From Ursus arctos (taxonomy: Eukaryota > Chordata > Mammalia > Carnivora > Ursidae): 64,000 bases of DNA. The stretch is from NCBI RefSeq assembly GCF_023065955.2, contig NW_026622764.1:74765333-74829332 (forward strand), in the 5' to 3' direction. Within the stretch, counting starts at the first letter, position 1. Each line of letters starts with the position of its first letter. The notes under the pieces are model-generated. The model was given only the letters and a program-made list of their open reading frames with translations. It was not told the DNA's origin and did not search any database. The translations under genes and the position numbers were made by a program. Positions 34,205 through 44,842 of this stretch are shown here, in pieces.

Positions 34205-34862
34205 TATTTTAAATTTTTTAAATTATTTTTTCTTCTATTTTACAGAAGTACAGTTCACAAACAATGTTATATTAGTTTCAGGTGTACAACAGAGTGATTT
34301 GACAATTTTATACACTAAGCTATGGTCACCAGGATAAGTAGCTACAATCTGTCACCATATAACATTACTACATTATTTACTGCATTTCCCATGCTGTACT
34401 TTTTACCCCCATGACTTTTTTTTTTATTTTATAACTGGAAATTATTTTATAACTGGAACTCAATCTCCTTCACCTATTTTTCCCATCCTCCCAAACCACA
34501 CTCCTCTGGTATTTGTTCTCTGTATTTATGATTCTGATTCTGTTTTTGTTTGTTCATTTGTTTTGTTTTTTAGATTCCACATGTAAGTGAAGCTATATGG
34601 TACTTCTCTGTCTGACTTATTTCACTTAGCATAATACCCTCTAGGTCCATCCATGTCACAAATGGCAAGATATCTCATTCTATTGCTTGCAATAGAATAT
34701 CATCTGTCAATGGTCACACACACACACACACACTCACACACTATATAGTGTGTGTGTGGCCATTGACAGATGAATGAATAAAGAAGACACTGTATACTTT
34801 AAATATCTTACAATTTCATTTACCTTTCAATTATACCTTAACAAAACTGAAAAAAAAAAAAG
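34205..34862 (-). mobile_element. LINE-1 (L1MA-like) 3' end with foldback
   Basis: 34205-34724 is an antisense L1 3' UTR and ORF2 end ('TTAGTTTCAGGTGTACAACA' at 34271, 'TTCACTTAGCATAATACCCT' at 34620). Then 34749-34790 turns to sense ('CATTGACAGATGAATGAATA') and ends in a sense L1 tail ('CAATTATACCTTAACAAAAC' near 34829) with A12. The two orientations share a 24-bp inverted repeat. This may be a twin-primed insertion or a foldback. The small direct repeat ATTTTATAACTGGAA near 34425-34458 is local slippage. Confidence 0.8.
34701..34772. repeat. Inverted repeat with (CA)n/(TG)n and palindromic centre
   Basis: The left arm, CATCTGTCAATGGTCACACA and onward (34701-34724), pairs with 34749-34772 with one mismatch. 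In the middle, CACACACTATATAGTGTGTG (34735-34754) is a perfect 20-base palindrome. It could extrude a hairpin. It arose at the L1 turning point. Confidence 0.9.
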
Positions 34863-36580
34863 AGTTACTAGTTACATTCCCAGTATTCTTGAAATGATTG
34901 TGAATGTTCCCTCATGGCTCTAGGAATTCCTCCTACCTTTTCCACTAATGAAAAGATGGTGAATATCATGTTTTTAAGGGTCACCGTCATGAACACTTCC
35001 TCTCAGAACTCTAATTAGCTTTGTACCATGCTCCCAAGGAAGCTGCAGCACAAATCAATTTTTAGGAAGCATTTAAATTAATAAAAAACAAGTTAAACTA
35101 TGAAACACTTTGTGAAGTCCATTTGATTATAAATTGATAGTTTTTAAAATTGCTTTCCATTTTTCAAAAGTTTTTATCTACTTAAACTTCTGCTGGGTTG
35201 GAGAGTTCCCACATCACAGCTCAGATACATCTTCGGTTAGGACACATCTAAATCTTGCAATCTCCCAAAGCTAATTTGTTCCTCCTCCAATCCCAATTCT
35301 GTAATTTTGATACCTATAACCTTTACATCTCTCTACAAATAAGGCATAAGACAAGGGGAAATTGAGGTCATGACAATATTTTCTTTTTCCCCAGAAAAGC
35401 CTTCTACAAGGAGGACATAGCTGAATGACACAGCAGGAAATCTTAAGCAATTATGTAATACTTGGCTCTGACATACACTTCCCTGAACACAGATCATAAA
35501 GTCAAATTTAAATCTGTACATGTCTTCTGGTAAACAGCTTCTGAAATGTTTTCAAAATAACTGATCATTGGATTTGTCTAATTAGAAACATTTCTCATTT
35601 TCTCTATAAGGCAGCTGTGCTAGCATCAAGGCAACTCCAGAGTGTTCAGTGGGAGCAATAACAGCAAGAGTCTGAAATCTACAGATATTCAGGGAAGGCA
35701 GAGTGCCCTTGCACAGCTGTGGCATTAGGTATAATGGTATGCTTAATCCTATGAACAGTTGTAATCTTCAAAAGTAAGCAGAGAGAGAGCAAGCATGCCA
35801 AATATTAATGACCAAAATGATGGACAGTTTCTCTTACCGTGAACCATGGGCAACACCATCCCATCATTATTTTATGATTATGTTAACAATGCAATTTCTT
35901 TATTTAGTTATTGAATCAGATTTTTTGTGAGTCCAGGAATCTTCATTTTAGTAAGCCTACCAGGTAAATCTTATGCACACTAACATTAACAACAACAACT
36001 GACAGAGATTAAAAAAAAAAAAAGAAAGAAAACCACAATGACCTCTAACATCTGTTGATGGTGAGTGGTGTTGACTCATTCTTCCTCTGTTCAATCTTAA
36101 GTTGAATTTTTGTAAATAGAGTTGCTTTTGTTTATACTACATCTTTAGTTTTTGCTCAGTGTTCTGGGAATATGTCTGTAGGAAAACCCTTGGATGTACT
36201 GTAGATTATTTTGGAAGAAAATACTTGGCTATGTTTATCCCAGTGAAATTAGAAAGAGCTGAAGACTGAGATGCCAAGAAGTATAATAGAATTAACATTT
36301 ATATTTAGGGCTAAAACATGCTAGACAACTAGAAACATTTAAGCAATGCTTAATATGAAGTTGAACATAATAGAAGTGGTTCCAAAATATTTGTACAATG
36401 GGAATCTGACTGCAAGATAGTAATCAATCAATCAGTCATCATCATCATCAATATTTGTGTTGTGTACTATCTTTTACTAGGCCCCTTTGCATGACTATTT
36501 CATTAAATTCTTAAACATTAATTCTTAAACATTAAATTCTTAAAACAGTCTGAGTGGACTCTGGACAAATTTTTCTTCTC
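34863..36580. other. Unique stretch without gene
   Basis: I recognise no repeat except a small (ATC)n at 36434-36451. The minus-strand frame at 35333-35521 has no motif. No exon with convincing splice sites was found. Confidence 0.55.
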
Positions 36581-36589
36581 CCAATATGA

Positions 36590-36760
36590 TTTTCCTTGTC
36601 CTATCCAGTATCTTAATTCCAGTAAATGTCATATTCATCCACTCAATTGGCTATGCCAACAACTTTGGAGTTATCCATGACTGTCATCTCTTTCATGTCC
36701 CTTTCCCTCCCTGCTCTTCAACATATACAAGTCTGATAGGTTATATTTATTCACTTGGAA
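36590..36760 (+). mobile_element. L2-like fragment, sense (tentative)
   Basis: 'TTTGGAGTTATCCATGACTG' followed by 'TTTCCCTCCCTGCTCTTCAA' resembles an internal L2 segment. It is weak. Confidence 0.4.
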
Positions 36761-37539
36761 GAGTACTTAGAGTCTCATAAAAATACCTGGAGGGTGAAGA
36801 TAAAAAGCTTAATACAATACCTCATGTGTTTACAGACCTATTAGAATCTAGATGTTAAACTCAAATATCTGACATACTTTCACATAAAACAACAAATAAC
36901 AAAAAATAGTAATCTTTTACTGACAAGGAAAATTATTTGAAGTGATTTAATAATAACATCATATTGCTGATCTTGCTGCTCTTACTAGGGTGGCTATTAG
37001 GATGCTGCCTCCTACTCACTTTCACAAATACTGTCTGGAATCTATGTTCCACTGATTCCTCCAGGTACATTCCACTGGATATAAGCGACCTCAGTGAGGG
37101 CCTCCTCCCATTGACCTCCGCTGTCATCTACACACATGTATTACATTTTCATGGACATTCAACTGTTTACCAAAGTTTACCATTTCTCAAATTTAAGTTT
37201 GTAGATCACCTTCCCCTCTCTGTTTTATCTATCTTTATTCTTGCTTGTTTTTCTGCTTTTTGTATGTGGGGGTAACTCATCTTTAATGGTTATGTTTCCT
37301 TTGGTAACCTCATTGGATCTGGGGTTCTTTATCTAAGCCTAGGTGTAGTGAAGTCACAAGAACAAATGAAAAGAACTAGAAATAGAAAACAGCAAGGTTA
37401 ATGCAGCAAAGTCTATAAATATATACTTAACTCTCTTTCCCTAAAAGGAATAAAATTATTTAAGTTAATAATTACACCAATGCATATTTGGGCTTTTAAC
37501 ATATACAGATGTTATGTATTAATGATAGCACAAAAAGGG
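36761..37539. other. Unassigned stretch
   Basis: Holds a 103-codon frame (36964-37275) with a Leu-rich start, but there is no known motif, promoter or splice support. I regard it as chance. Confidence 0.5.
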
Positions 37540-38526
37540 AGAAGAATAAGTAGAAGTACATAGATGTAGTGTTTCTATAATGTACTGGAATTAAATGAAT
37601 AAAAGTCTGAAGTTAATATTAATTAGGAAGTATATTATAAGCTATAGAACAACTACCCATAAAATAACTAAAAAATGTAGACTGAAAAATAATGAAAAAA
37701 ATTAGTATGTTACACTAGAAAATATTCGTTGATGCAAAAGAAAGCAGGGAAAGAGAAACAGGAATAAAAAAGACATGATACATATAGCAAACAAAAATAA
37801 GATGTAAAAAGTAAATTCAACTGTATCAATAATAACATTAAATGCAAATTAATTGAAAAGTTGAATCAAAAGGCAAGGATTGTTGGACTCAATTTAAAAA
37901 ATATAAGATCTAACTTGTGCTGTCTACACTTTAGATTCAAAGTCAAATAGATTGAAAGTAAATGGACAGAAAAGATGAAAAGCTACATTTTATAATGATA
38001 AAAGCTAAAATCTAGAAGGAAGATATAACAATTATAATGTTACATTCACCTAACACCAAATCCTCAGAATATCTGAAAAAGTCTGAGTAAATTGAAGGGA
38101 GAAAGTGGTAATGTGATATAATAGTTGGAGACTTGAATAATGGATAGAAAAACTAGGCAGAAGATCAATAAGGAAATAGAGCATGTTCACTACACTATCT
38201 ATAAACTGAACTTAACAGAAATCTATAACACATTGCACCCAACAACACAATACACACTGTTCTCAAGTACACGTGGAACTACAGGATCAGCTATATAGTA
38301 CGCCATAAACCAACTCACCAAGTTTAAAAGGAGCGAAATCACACAAAGTAGGCTCTCTGACCAAAATAGAATAATATTAGAAATTTATAACAGAAAGAAA
38401 TTTGGGAAATTCATGATTACATAAAAATTAAATAACATATTCCTAAATAATAAATAGGTCCGAGAAGAAATAGTAAGAGAAGTTAGAAAATACTTTGAGA
38501 TAAAGGAAAATAAATACCAAACATTA

Positions 38527-38677
38527 TGGGTGGCTCAGTTGGTTGAGCGTCTGTCTTTGGCTCAGGTCATGATCCCAGGGTTCTGGGATGGAGTCCTGCA
38601 TTGGGGTCCCTGCTCAGAGGAAGTCTGTTTCATCCTCTCCTTCAGCTCATTCACTCTCTCTCTCTCTCTGTGTCAAA

Positions 38678-38716
<39 letters not shown>

Positions 38717-38720
38717 AATA
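38527..38720 (+). mobile_element. Can-SINE, sense, 5'-truncated
   Basis: Starts 'GGGTGGCTCAGTTGGTTGAG', body 'GGGATGGAGTCCTGCATTGG'. The tail is expanded to about eleven AAAT units. No TSD is readable. Confidence 0.9.
38674..38717. repeat. (AAAT)n microsatellite in SINE tail
   Basis: A pure AAAT/AATA run that grew from the AATAAA-rich SINE tail. Likely length-polymorphic. Confidence 0.93.
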
Positions 38721-39147
38721 TTTAAAAAAATTTATATATCTCTATATCTGTTGAACATGAGCCATCAAACTAAACTCTCCATAAGCAGAGTTTAGAAGGG
38801 AATTTATAGCTGCAATTGCCCATATGTACATATGTAAAACATCTCAAATCAATAACCTAAATTTCTACCTGGAAAAATAGCAAAGTAAATACTAAGAAAG
38901 CAGAAGGAAGGCAATAATGAAGTTTAAAGCAGAAATAAATGGAATACGGGGTCGAAAATTAATAGATAAAATCAGTGAAAACAGAAGTTGGTTCTTCAAA
39001 AAGATTGACAAAATTGACAAACCTTCAGCTAAATTGACCAAAAAAAAAAAAAAAAAGGAAATAGCGAGAGAAGACTTATAAATCATGTATGGTAAAAGAC
39101 TTTTATTTAGAATATATAAAGAACTATAACAATTTTTAAAAATGAAC

Positions 39148-39162
39148 GTGGGGGTGCCTGGG
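39148..39162 (+). mobile_element. Isolated Can-SINE head fragment
   Basis: The 15 bases GGGGGTGCCTGGGTG match the SINE 5' end and then stop. Nothing of the body follows, so it is either a deletion scar or a chance match. Confidence 0.45.
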
Positions 39163-39384
39163 TGCTAAATATTTCTTGTTTTTTAGCTCTTATTATTGGT
39201 CTTTTTTAAAACTCAAATTTCCCACTAATTTCACTAAGCTGCAAGTTTAATGACCCCTCATTGTGGTAAGACAAGGCCAGCTATATTATCTATTTTTCTC
39301 CCCCAAGCAGGACAGATCAACTTTTTATTATACAGCTTTAGCTCCTCACAAGGAGCTGGAACAGGATGACCCAGATTTTTAAGA

Positions 39385-39668
39385 ATTAAGTTAAGGTCAT
39401 AAGGGTAGGGCCCTCATGATTAGGTTAATGCACTTGTACAAAGAGATACCAGAGAACTTGCTCACTCTCATATATGTACATAAAACAGAGGTCATATGGG
39501 TACATAGCAAGATGGCAGCAACCTACAACCGAAGAAAAGAGACTATAGAATGAACTTACATTGTCAGCCCCTTGATTCCAGCCTCCAGAACTATGAGAAA
39601 ATTAGTTTCTATTGTTTAGAATACCAAGTCTATGCTTCTTTGCTTTGGCAGCCTGAGCGGACTAAGAC
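39385..39668 (+). mobile_element. MaLR-type LTR (3' part), sense
   Basis: 'AGGGCCCTCATGATTAGGTT' (39408), 'CCAGCCTCCAGAACTATGAG' (39578) and the end 'AGCGGACTAAGACA' (39656) are the hallmarks of an MLT1/MST-type LTR. The first part of the LTR is not recognisable (39163-39384 is unassigned). It is a solo, decayed LTR with no internal retroviral genes. Confidence 0.8.
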
Positions 39669-40340
39669 AATTATCAATTTGAAATTGACAAGATCTTCTC
39701 ATCAGTTAGATGTGCACTGGGGATGAAAGATTGATAAAAAAATGAATAAAAAGTGATTATGGAAAAAAGTGATTTAAATGTTTGAACAACTGAATAAACT
39801 GCTATTTACTAAGATAAGAAAAAAATTGGAGAAGCAGATTGAGGAGGAAAATCAAGAATCAGTACTGGATGTATTAAATTCAAAACATCTAGGTGAAGAT
39901 ATTAAGTAGAAAGTTGGATATTTAAGAGTGGGCTGTAAGCTCAAGGCTTCATCCTTGAATGGGTGATATTTAAAGCATGAGATTGCATGAGATTGCCTAC
40001 AAAATAAATATGATGAGATAAAATAATAGCTCTGAAGCTTGTGTAGCAAAGGGGACGGCAAAAAGGGGACAGCAGGAAAGTAAGAAAAAAACAAGATAAT
40101 GGTGTCCTAGAAACGGAATCATCACATTTGCAAAAGAAAGTGTAATCAACTTTGTCAGTTGTTGCTGAGAAGGTAAGTAATGAAGATTCATATTGATTAT
40201 GCCACAGGAAGATTTTGGGGAGAGTTTGGTGATTTCAGAGTATGGTGGGAGAGTATGAAACCTTAACTGGAATAGTTTCAAGAAAGTGTAGACCCATAGG
40301 GTGTTATTTTATCATGGTAAGGTAGCCATCTTCTCTCCCC
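39669..40340. other. Unassigned, possibly ancient repeat
   Basis: 'AAGTTGGATATTTAAGAG', 'AAAGCATGAGATTGCATGAG' and 'CAACTTTGTCAGTTGTTGCT' remind me of a widespread old mammalian repeat that I cannot name. There are opposite-strand frames at 39852-40281 without motif. The 19-mer at 39780 recurs at 40351. Confidence 0.4.
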
Positions 40341-40344
40341 CACG

Positions 40345-40389
40345 TTAAGTGTTTGAACAACTGAATAAATAAAGTGTTCAAACACTTAA
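40345..40389. repeat. Perfect 15-bp inverted repeat with 15-base loop
   Basis: TTAAGTGTTTGAACA (40345-40359) and TGTTCAAACACTTAA (40375-40389) are exact reverse complements separated by 15 bases. There is no U tail after it, and it is not near a gene end. Confidence 0.95.
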
Positions 40390-40684
40390 AGAAGCTCCCC
40401 CCGCCCCGCCTTTCCTGTCCATCACTTGCACCCATCAGAGATACCCACATACCCATTCACTATCACGACTGGAAAGCTGAACCATGTGGAAGGATTATAG
40501 GCAAAAGGGTTAAACAAAGAAAACACAGATTATTTGGGTCAAAGACAAAATTGTGTCAGTGAAAATGCCACGTAAACTAAATAGCAATTTTTGAAATATT
40601 AACTTATGTTGATATTTTAAAGAGCTGTAAAGTTAAAAAAATAAAAACACATTAAAAATGGAGGACATGAAATGATGTGTCTAA
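40390..40684. other. Short unassigned stretch
   Basis: Starts with a small C-rich patch (40395-40420) and is otherwise AT-rich. The frame at 40374-40562 has no motif. Confidence 0.5.
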
Positions 40685-40699
40685 AAAAATGCAAATCTA

Positions 40700-40857
40700 G
40701 GGGCACCTGTGTGGCTCAATGGTTAAGTTTCTGACTCTTGGTTTTGGCTTAGGTCATGGTCTCAGGGTCCTGGGATTGAGCCCAGGATCTCAGCATCTGA
40801 GTCTGTGTTCAGCAGGGAGTTTGCTCCCTCTCCCTCTGTGCATCCTCCCCCCTCAAA

Positions 40858-40892
<35 letters not shown>

Positions 40893-40900
40893 AGTCTTTT
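40700..40900 (+). mobile_element. Can-SINE, sense, with TSD
   Basis: Head 'GGGGCACCTGTGTGGCTCAA', body 'GGGATTGAGCCCAGGATCTC', tail with ten AAAT units. TSD AAAAATGCAAATCTA (40685-40699) matches AAAAATGTAAATCTA (40901-40915) with one mismatch. Confidence 0.96.
40855..40893. repeat. (AAAT)n microsatellite in SINE tail
   Basis: A pure AAAT run derived from the SINE tail. Confidence 0.93.
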
Positions 40901-40915
40901 AAAAATGTAAATCTA

Positions 40916-41639
40916 TTAGCAGTAGGTTTTTAGAGATATTTACCTAACTCTCAGGGATTGACAGGACCATGAAGTTAAAAACAAACAAATGAAAAGGTCA
41001 AAAATTTATCCAGAATTTAAGGAAAAAGCTCCTCACCATCTCTCTCATTTTAGAAAGATATGAGTCATTGGTATAGGGTTAACAAATAATGGCAGAAGAG
41101 GTTGTACTGCCATCTATATATGTACTAACAGCCGATTTCTAAAAAGTAGTCAAAATAGAAATTTGTTACAGGAAGGGCAAACAGAAGTTTACTGGTGACA
41201 GAAAAAGGCCACTGGACAAGAGGTTACTTTCAGTATCAGTCAATTTTAAGGTACTTACAAAGACAGGGACATGTGGTCAGGAGGCAGGAGAATTTTACCT
41301 GTATCTTAATATTGAAGTAAGACTCCTAACTTCAAGAATTTCAAAGTGCCCTGAGAACAGCTGCGTTTCCCTGATTACAAAGGTGTCCAGCTGCTCAGGT
41401 GGCCCAGTGTCGGAACCTGTGACCATTGCAGTCTTTGTGATGTGGTCTGATACAAGAAGAATCTCGGCATCAAGACCCTATATTGCCTTAAGACTGGTTC
41501 CATATGGATTAGTTGTGCTTATATTTCCTGGAATAATAGGACCAGCAATTGCAAATGAAATGTTTTTCCAAAGAAACAAGCTGACTTCAGGCCATGACTG
41601 TCAAGAGGTCGGGCCAAAGACCTCTATGGTGAGGCAATA
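40916..41639. other. Unique stretch with one 85-codon frame
   Basis: No repeat recognised. The frame 41383-41640 has a hydrophobic middle ('LVVLIFPGIIGPAIA') but no known homologue that I recognise and no flanking signals, so I do not call it a gene. Confidence 0.5.
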
Positions 41640-42065
41640 AGGAGTAGTGAGTGAACATGGACATTGAGATCAGACTTCCGTATTCAAATATCTTTTGCCA
41701 CCCCCTGCTGTGTAGCATTGGGCGACATACTTAGCCTCTCTGTGTCACGGTTATCACATCTGTAAAATAAGAAAGATAATAATACAACATTCAGGGGCAC
41801 CTGGGTGGCACAGCGGTTAAGCCTCTGCCTTCGGCTCAGGGCGTGATCCCGGCGTTATGGGATCGAGCCCCACATCAGGCTCCTCCGCTATGAGCCTGCT
41901 TCTTCCTCTCCCACTCCCCCTGCTTGTGTTCCCTCTCTTGCTGGCTGTCTCTCTCTCTGTCGAATAAATAAATAAAATCTTTAAAAAAAAATAATACAAC
42001 ATTCAAGGGGTATTAGGACGGTGAAAGAGAATTGAACAAGTAACATTCCTAGATCAGTGCAAGGT
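41640..42065 (+). mobile_element. MIR, sense, split by a SINE
   Basis: 'TTGGGCGACATACTTAGCCT' (41727), 'TCTCTGTGTCACGG' and 'ATCTGTAAAATAAGAAAGAT' (41758) follow the MIR core region. 42006-42065 holds the 3' remainder. The SINE at 41794 landed in it. Confidence 0.8.
41794..41989 (+). mobile_element. Can-SINE, bear/panda-type subfamily, sense, perfect TSD
   Basis: Head 'GGGGCACCTGGGTGGCACAG', then 'CGGTTAAGCCTCTGCCTTCG' and 'GGATCGAGCCCCACATCAGG', with a tail of AATAAATAAATAAAATCTTT and A8. A 16-bp TSD, AATAATACAACATTCA, is exact at 41778-41793 and 41990-42005. Little decay, so it is a young copy. Confidence 0.97.
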
Positions 42066-42774
42066 AATATTGTATGTGCTATCACACCGAAATAAATTAT
42101 TTGGGTTAAAGAACATATTATATCCCTGTAATTCAGTACTGTTTGAAGTATTCAAAGCCACAGTGCAAAGCTTCAAGAAGTTGTAATTAGAAAAACTGAA
42201 CAAAAAGATATGAGGAATGTCAAAAAATAATCTAGGTGCAGTGCGAGTCCATGTCATGATGCTTATGGAAGAAAACTAATAAATAGCCATTGGCAATGAG
42301 TGTATCTAAATGTCACTGGAATTGTATTTAGCAGGACATCTGTGGCTCAAAGATGCCCTATATCAGTTTTTATAGCCTGAAATAAGCCCATAGCCCAGGG
42401 CTTGGAAATAAAACTGGAAAGATTCAAGCTATTTATTATTAAGACATTTTTGTGTCTTTAAAAAATAACTAGAGTTTGTTTATTCAAAAGCAAATATTTT
42501 ATACTCAAACGGATAATAAACTTTTTAAAAGTATAATGGTGAACACTAGACAGACTTTGAAGTTTTTATTTTTATCTGTGGCTAATATATAAAAGTGAAA
42601 ATAATTAACTTGTGTCTTGCTGTTTTCTGGGAGGGGGAAAAAGTCTGAAATACTTTCTATTTTCCTCATTTTTTTTCCTTTTAAAATGCACAGTCCAAAT
42701 GGGTCCTAGCCAGTCTTCACTTTCATTGCCTGAACTACTTGTGTAGAAAAGCAGTACACCTGAGCTGGGGTGGT
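42066..42774. other. Unassigned unique stretch
   Basis: No gene or repeat that I recognise. Confidence 0.5.
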
Positions 42775-42870
42775 ACCTGCTAGCTACGTGTGGCTACAAA
42801 ATACTCAAATTGCAACTAGTGAGATTGAGGAACTATAATTTTAACTTATTAGTTTTCATCGAAATTTAAA
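42775..42870 (-). mobile_element. hAT-like DNA transposon fragment (tentative)
   Basis: 'GCTAGCTACGTGTGGCTACA' and 'AACTAGTGAGATTGAGGAAC' resemble the 'gccacatgtggcta' type DNA element, of which a longer copy lies at 62433-62800. Family name and orientation are uncertain. Confidence 0.4.
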
Positions 42871-44462
42871 AAACGATCATCTATTAAGTTGTTGAAAACT
42901 TTAGGTACATTTGGAACAATGTGAATATATGAATCTGCTTTTTCAGCTATAATTTAATGGACTCTAAATATGGATCAAGTATTTCTAATGAAAATTTAGC
43001 ATTCAAATTGGAATGTTCTATAAGTATAAACTACACACTGGATTGAGCAAAGGGGAGAAAAAAGTGAAATATAATCTGATATGCATATCTCACACCATAA
43101 TTTGTCCTCAAAATTTAATTGATTCCCCCAATTTTTTTTGAGGATATATAGATCTTTTCTAATGACCGTGAGTCTCATAAAGTAATCTGGCAGTAATTTT
43201 GCTTAGCTTTCCCATTTAATTAATAAATACCTTATTTATGACTACCTAAAATATAATTTAGTCTTAGAGAATTTTAATGAATAGTTTTCTTGGATCTTTC
43301 GAAAAATTGTAAGTATTATGTAGTTTCTGTTGCTGAATGAGAATTCCATGTTATATACAGTCTTTTTTAAAAATGTGCAGACCTAATTGTAGTGCCACCT
43401 ATATAACATATATAAAATGTTTAGCTCTGTATAATTTAAATTTCATTTAAAATATATTTTAATTAATGTTAAAGTTATTTTGTAGCTAAATAAAATACCA
43501 CAACTCACTTCAAGAACAATCACATCATGTTAGGCATTTACTTTCCTATTCTCTATTTTTAGTGTCTATGTACCATATTGAATAATGTATGGCCAACTTA
43601 AAATCCTTGTCTAAATAGGCTTTTTCTGTTCCTTTTAGGATCAACTAGTGACTAGTGTTGAGTAGGAATGCAACTATTCATTATTAAGTGAATATCTGAA
43701 ATGTTACCAATATTGAACATATGGAGAAAAAATTAATGCATTTCTGTTCTTGCATTAATTTTTTATTAGAATTTTTCAGACATACAACAAAGTAGGGTTT
43801 AGTGTAGTGAATTGTCATATTTCTATTACCAACATTCGTCAACTGTCAATATTTTTCTAATCTTATTTCATCTATGTCCCTAAACAATTTTTTTCTGAAG
43901 AATTTAAAGCATCATTTTATTCACTCATAAATGTCCTGATAAGGGTATTTAACTTTTCTTTATCATAGTTGCCATACCATTATAACATGGGATAGAATAT
44001 TACCTCATGTGAACTCTGTAAGCAAGTATCATTTTAAAATCAGTGCGTTTGATCAGGATACAAACAAGACCTACTTTTTTTATGGCTTTGAAGTTGGTCC
44101 TGAAAACCAGCTATCTCCCATTCTATACCAACTGTGGAACAGGATGCAGATGGACACGTTCTTGGCTCCTAAGTGTGGTAGCTTTGCATGGGCTGACCTA
44201 GTTGCTCTCAATAGTTGGAGTTGTCTATAAACACTACATCTGTAAAGTTTTGTGGAATAAATATTTAGCTTTGAAGCCAGTCAAAATAAAAAATCTATTA
44301 CTTAAAAACAAATAAAGGAGAGGTAAAGAGGGTTAAGAAATGGGAGGTTAAAAAGTAGACAGTTTGGTCTGAGGATTTGAAATGTTTTCTTTCTGCTTAT
44401 GTGCATATGTAAGAATGTATAAATGTACTTTGCTATAAAGGGGAGGAACCAAATGGAGTTTT
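42871..44462. other. Mostly unique stretch with one small frame
   Basis: 43745-43960 may be an old repeat ('CAGACATACAACAAAGTAGG'). A frame at 44009-44230 (73 codons) ends 26 bases before AATAAA (44256), which could be a terminal exon or a processed pseudogene. I recognise neither the protein nor a poly(A) tail, and call it unproven. Confidence 0.45.
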
Positions 44463-44477
44463 TTTAAATTTTTTAAT

Positions 44478-44842
44478 ATTTTTCTTTTTTATAATAATTT
44501 TTTATTATGTTATGTTAGTCATCATACAATATATCCTTAGTTTTTGATGTAATGTTCCATGATTCATTTTTTGTGTATAACACCCAGTACACCATGCAAT
44601 ACGTGCCCTCCTTACTACCCATCACCTGTCTATCCCAATCCCCCACCCCCCTCCCCTCTGAAGCCCTCAGTTTGTTTCCCAAAGTCCATAGTCTCTCATG
44701 GTTCATTCCCTCTTCTGTTTACCCCCCTTCATTCTTCCCTTCCTTCTCCTACCAATCTTCCTATTTCTTATGTTTCATAAATGAGTGAAACCATATAATT
44801 GTCTTTCTCTGCTTGACTTATTGCACTTAGCATAATCTCCTC
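44478..44842 (-). mobile_element. LINE-1 3' end, antisense, young subfamily
   Basis: Starts with T-rich sequence and 'ATAATAATTTTTTATTATGT', followed by the reverse 3' UTR ('ACACCCAGTACACCATGCAA' at 44580, 'GTTTGTTTCCCAAAGTCCAT' near 44671) and the ORF2 end to about 44842. The next block is ORF2 in sense, so this is the 3' part of a 5'-inverted insertion. Confidence 0.92.

Larger units (their letters stand above)
37540..39150 (+). mobile_element. Old LINE-1 ORF2, sense, internally deleted, split by a SINE
   Basis: 37540-38525 follows the endonuclease part of ORF2 ('AAGGCAAGGATTGTTGGACT', 'CATTGCACCCAACAACACAA' near 38232, 'TGTTCTCAAGTACACGTGGA'). 38750-39060 follows the linker and RT start ('AAATTAATAGATAAAATCAG', 'AGAAGTTGGTTCTTCAAAAA'). 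39090-39150 jumps to the ORF2 C-terminal region ('TAGAATATATAAAGAACTAT'). No frame is open. Confidence 0.75.

Noticed and set aside
36964..37275. 103-codon frame with Leu-rich start that looks like a signal peptide
   Set aside because: No domain, promoter or splice support. Hydrophobic starts are common in T-rich DNA.
38674..40893. Spaced repeats as a CRISPR-like array
   Set aside because: The repeated units are AAAT runs in SINE tails; the host is a mammal.
41383..41640. 85-codon frame with a hydrophobic stretch
   Set aside because: No homologue recognised, and no start context or neighbouring exon.
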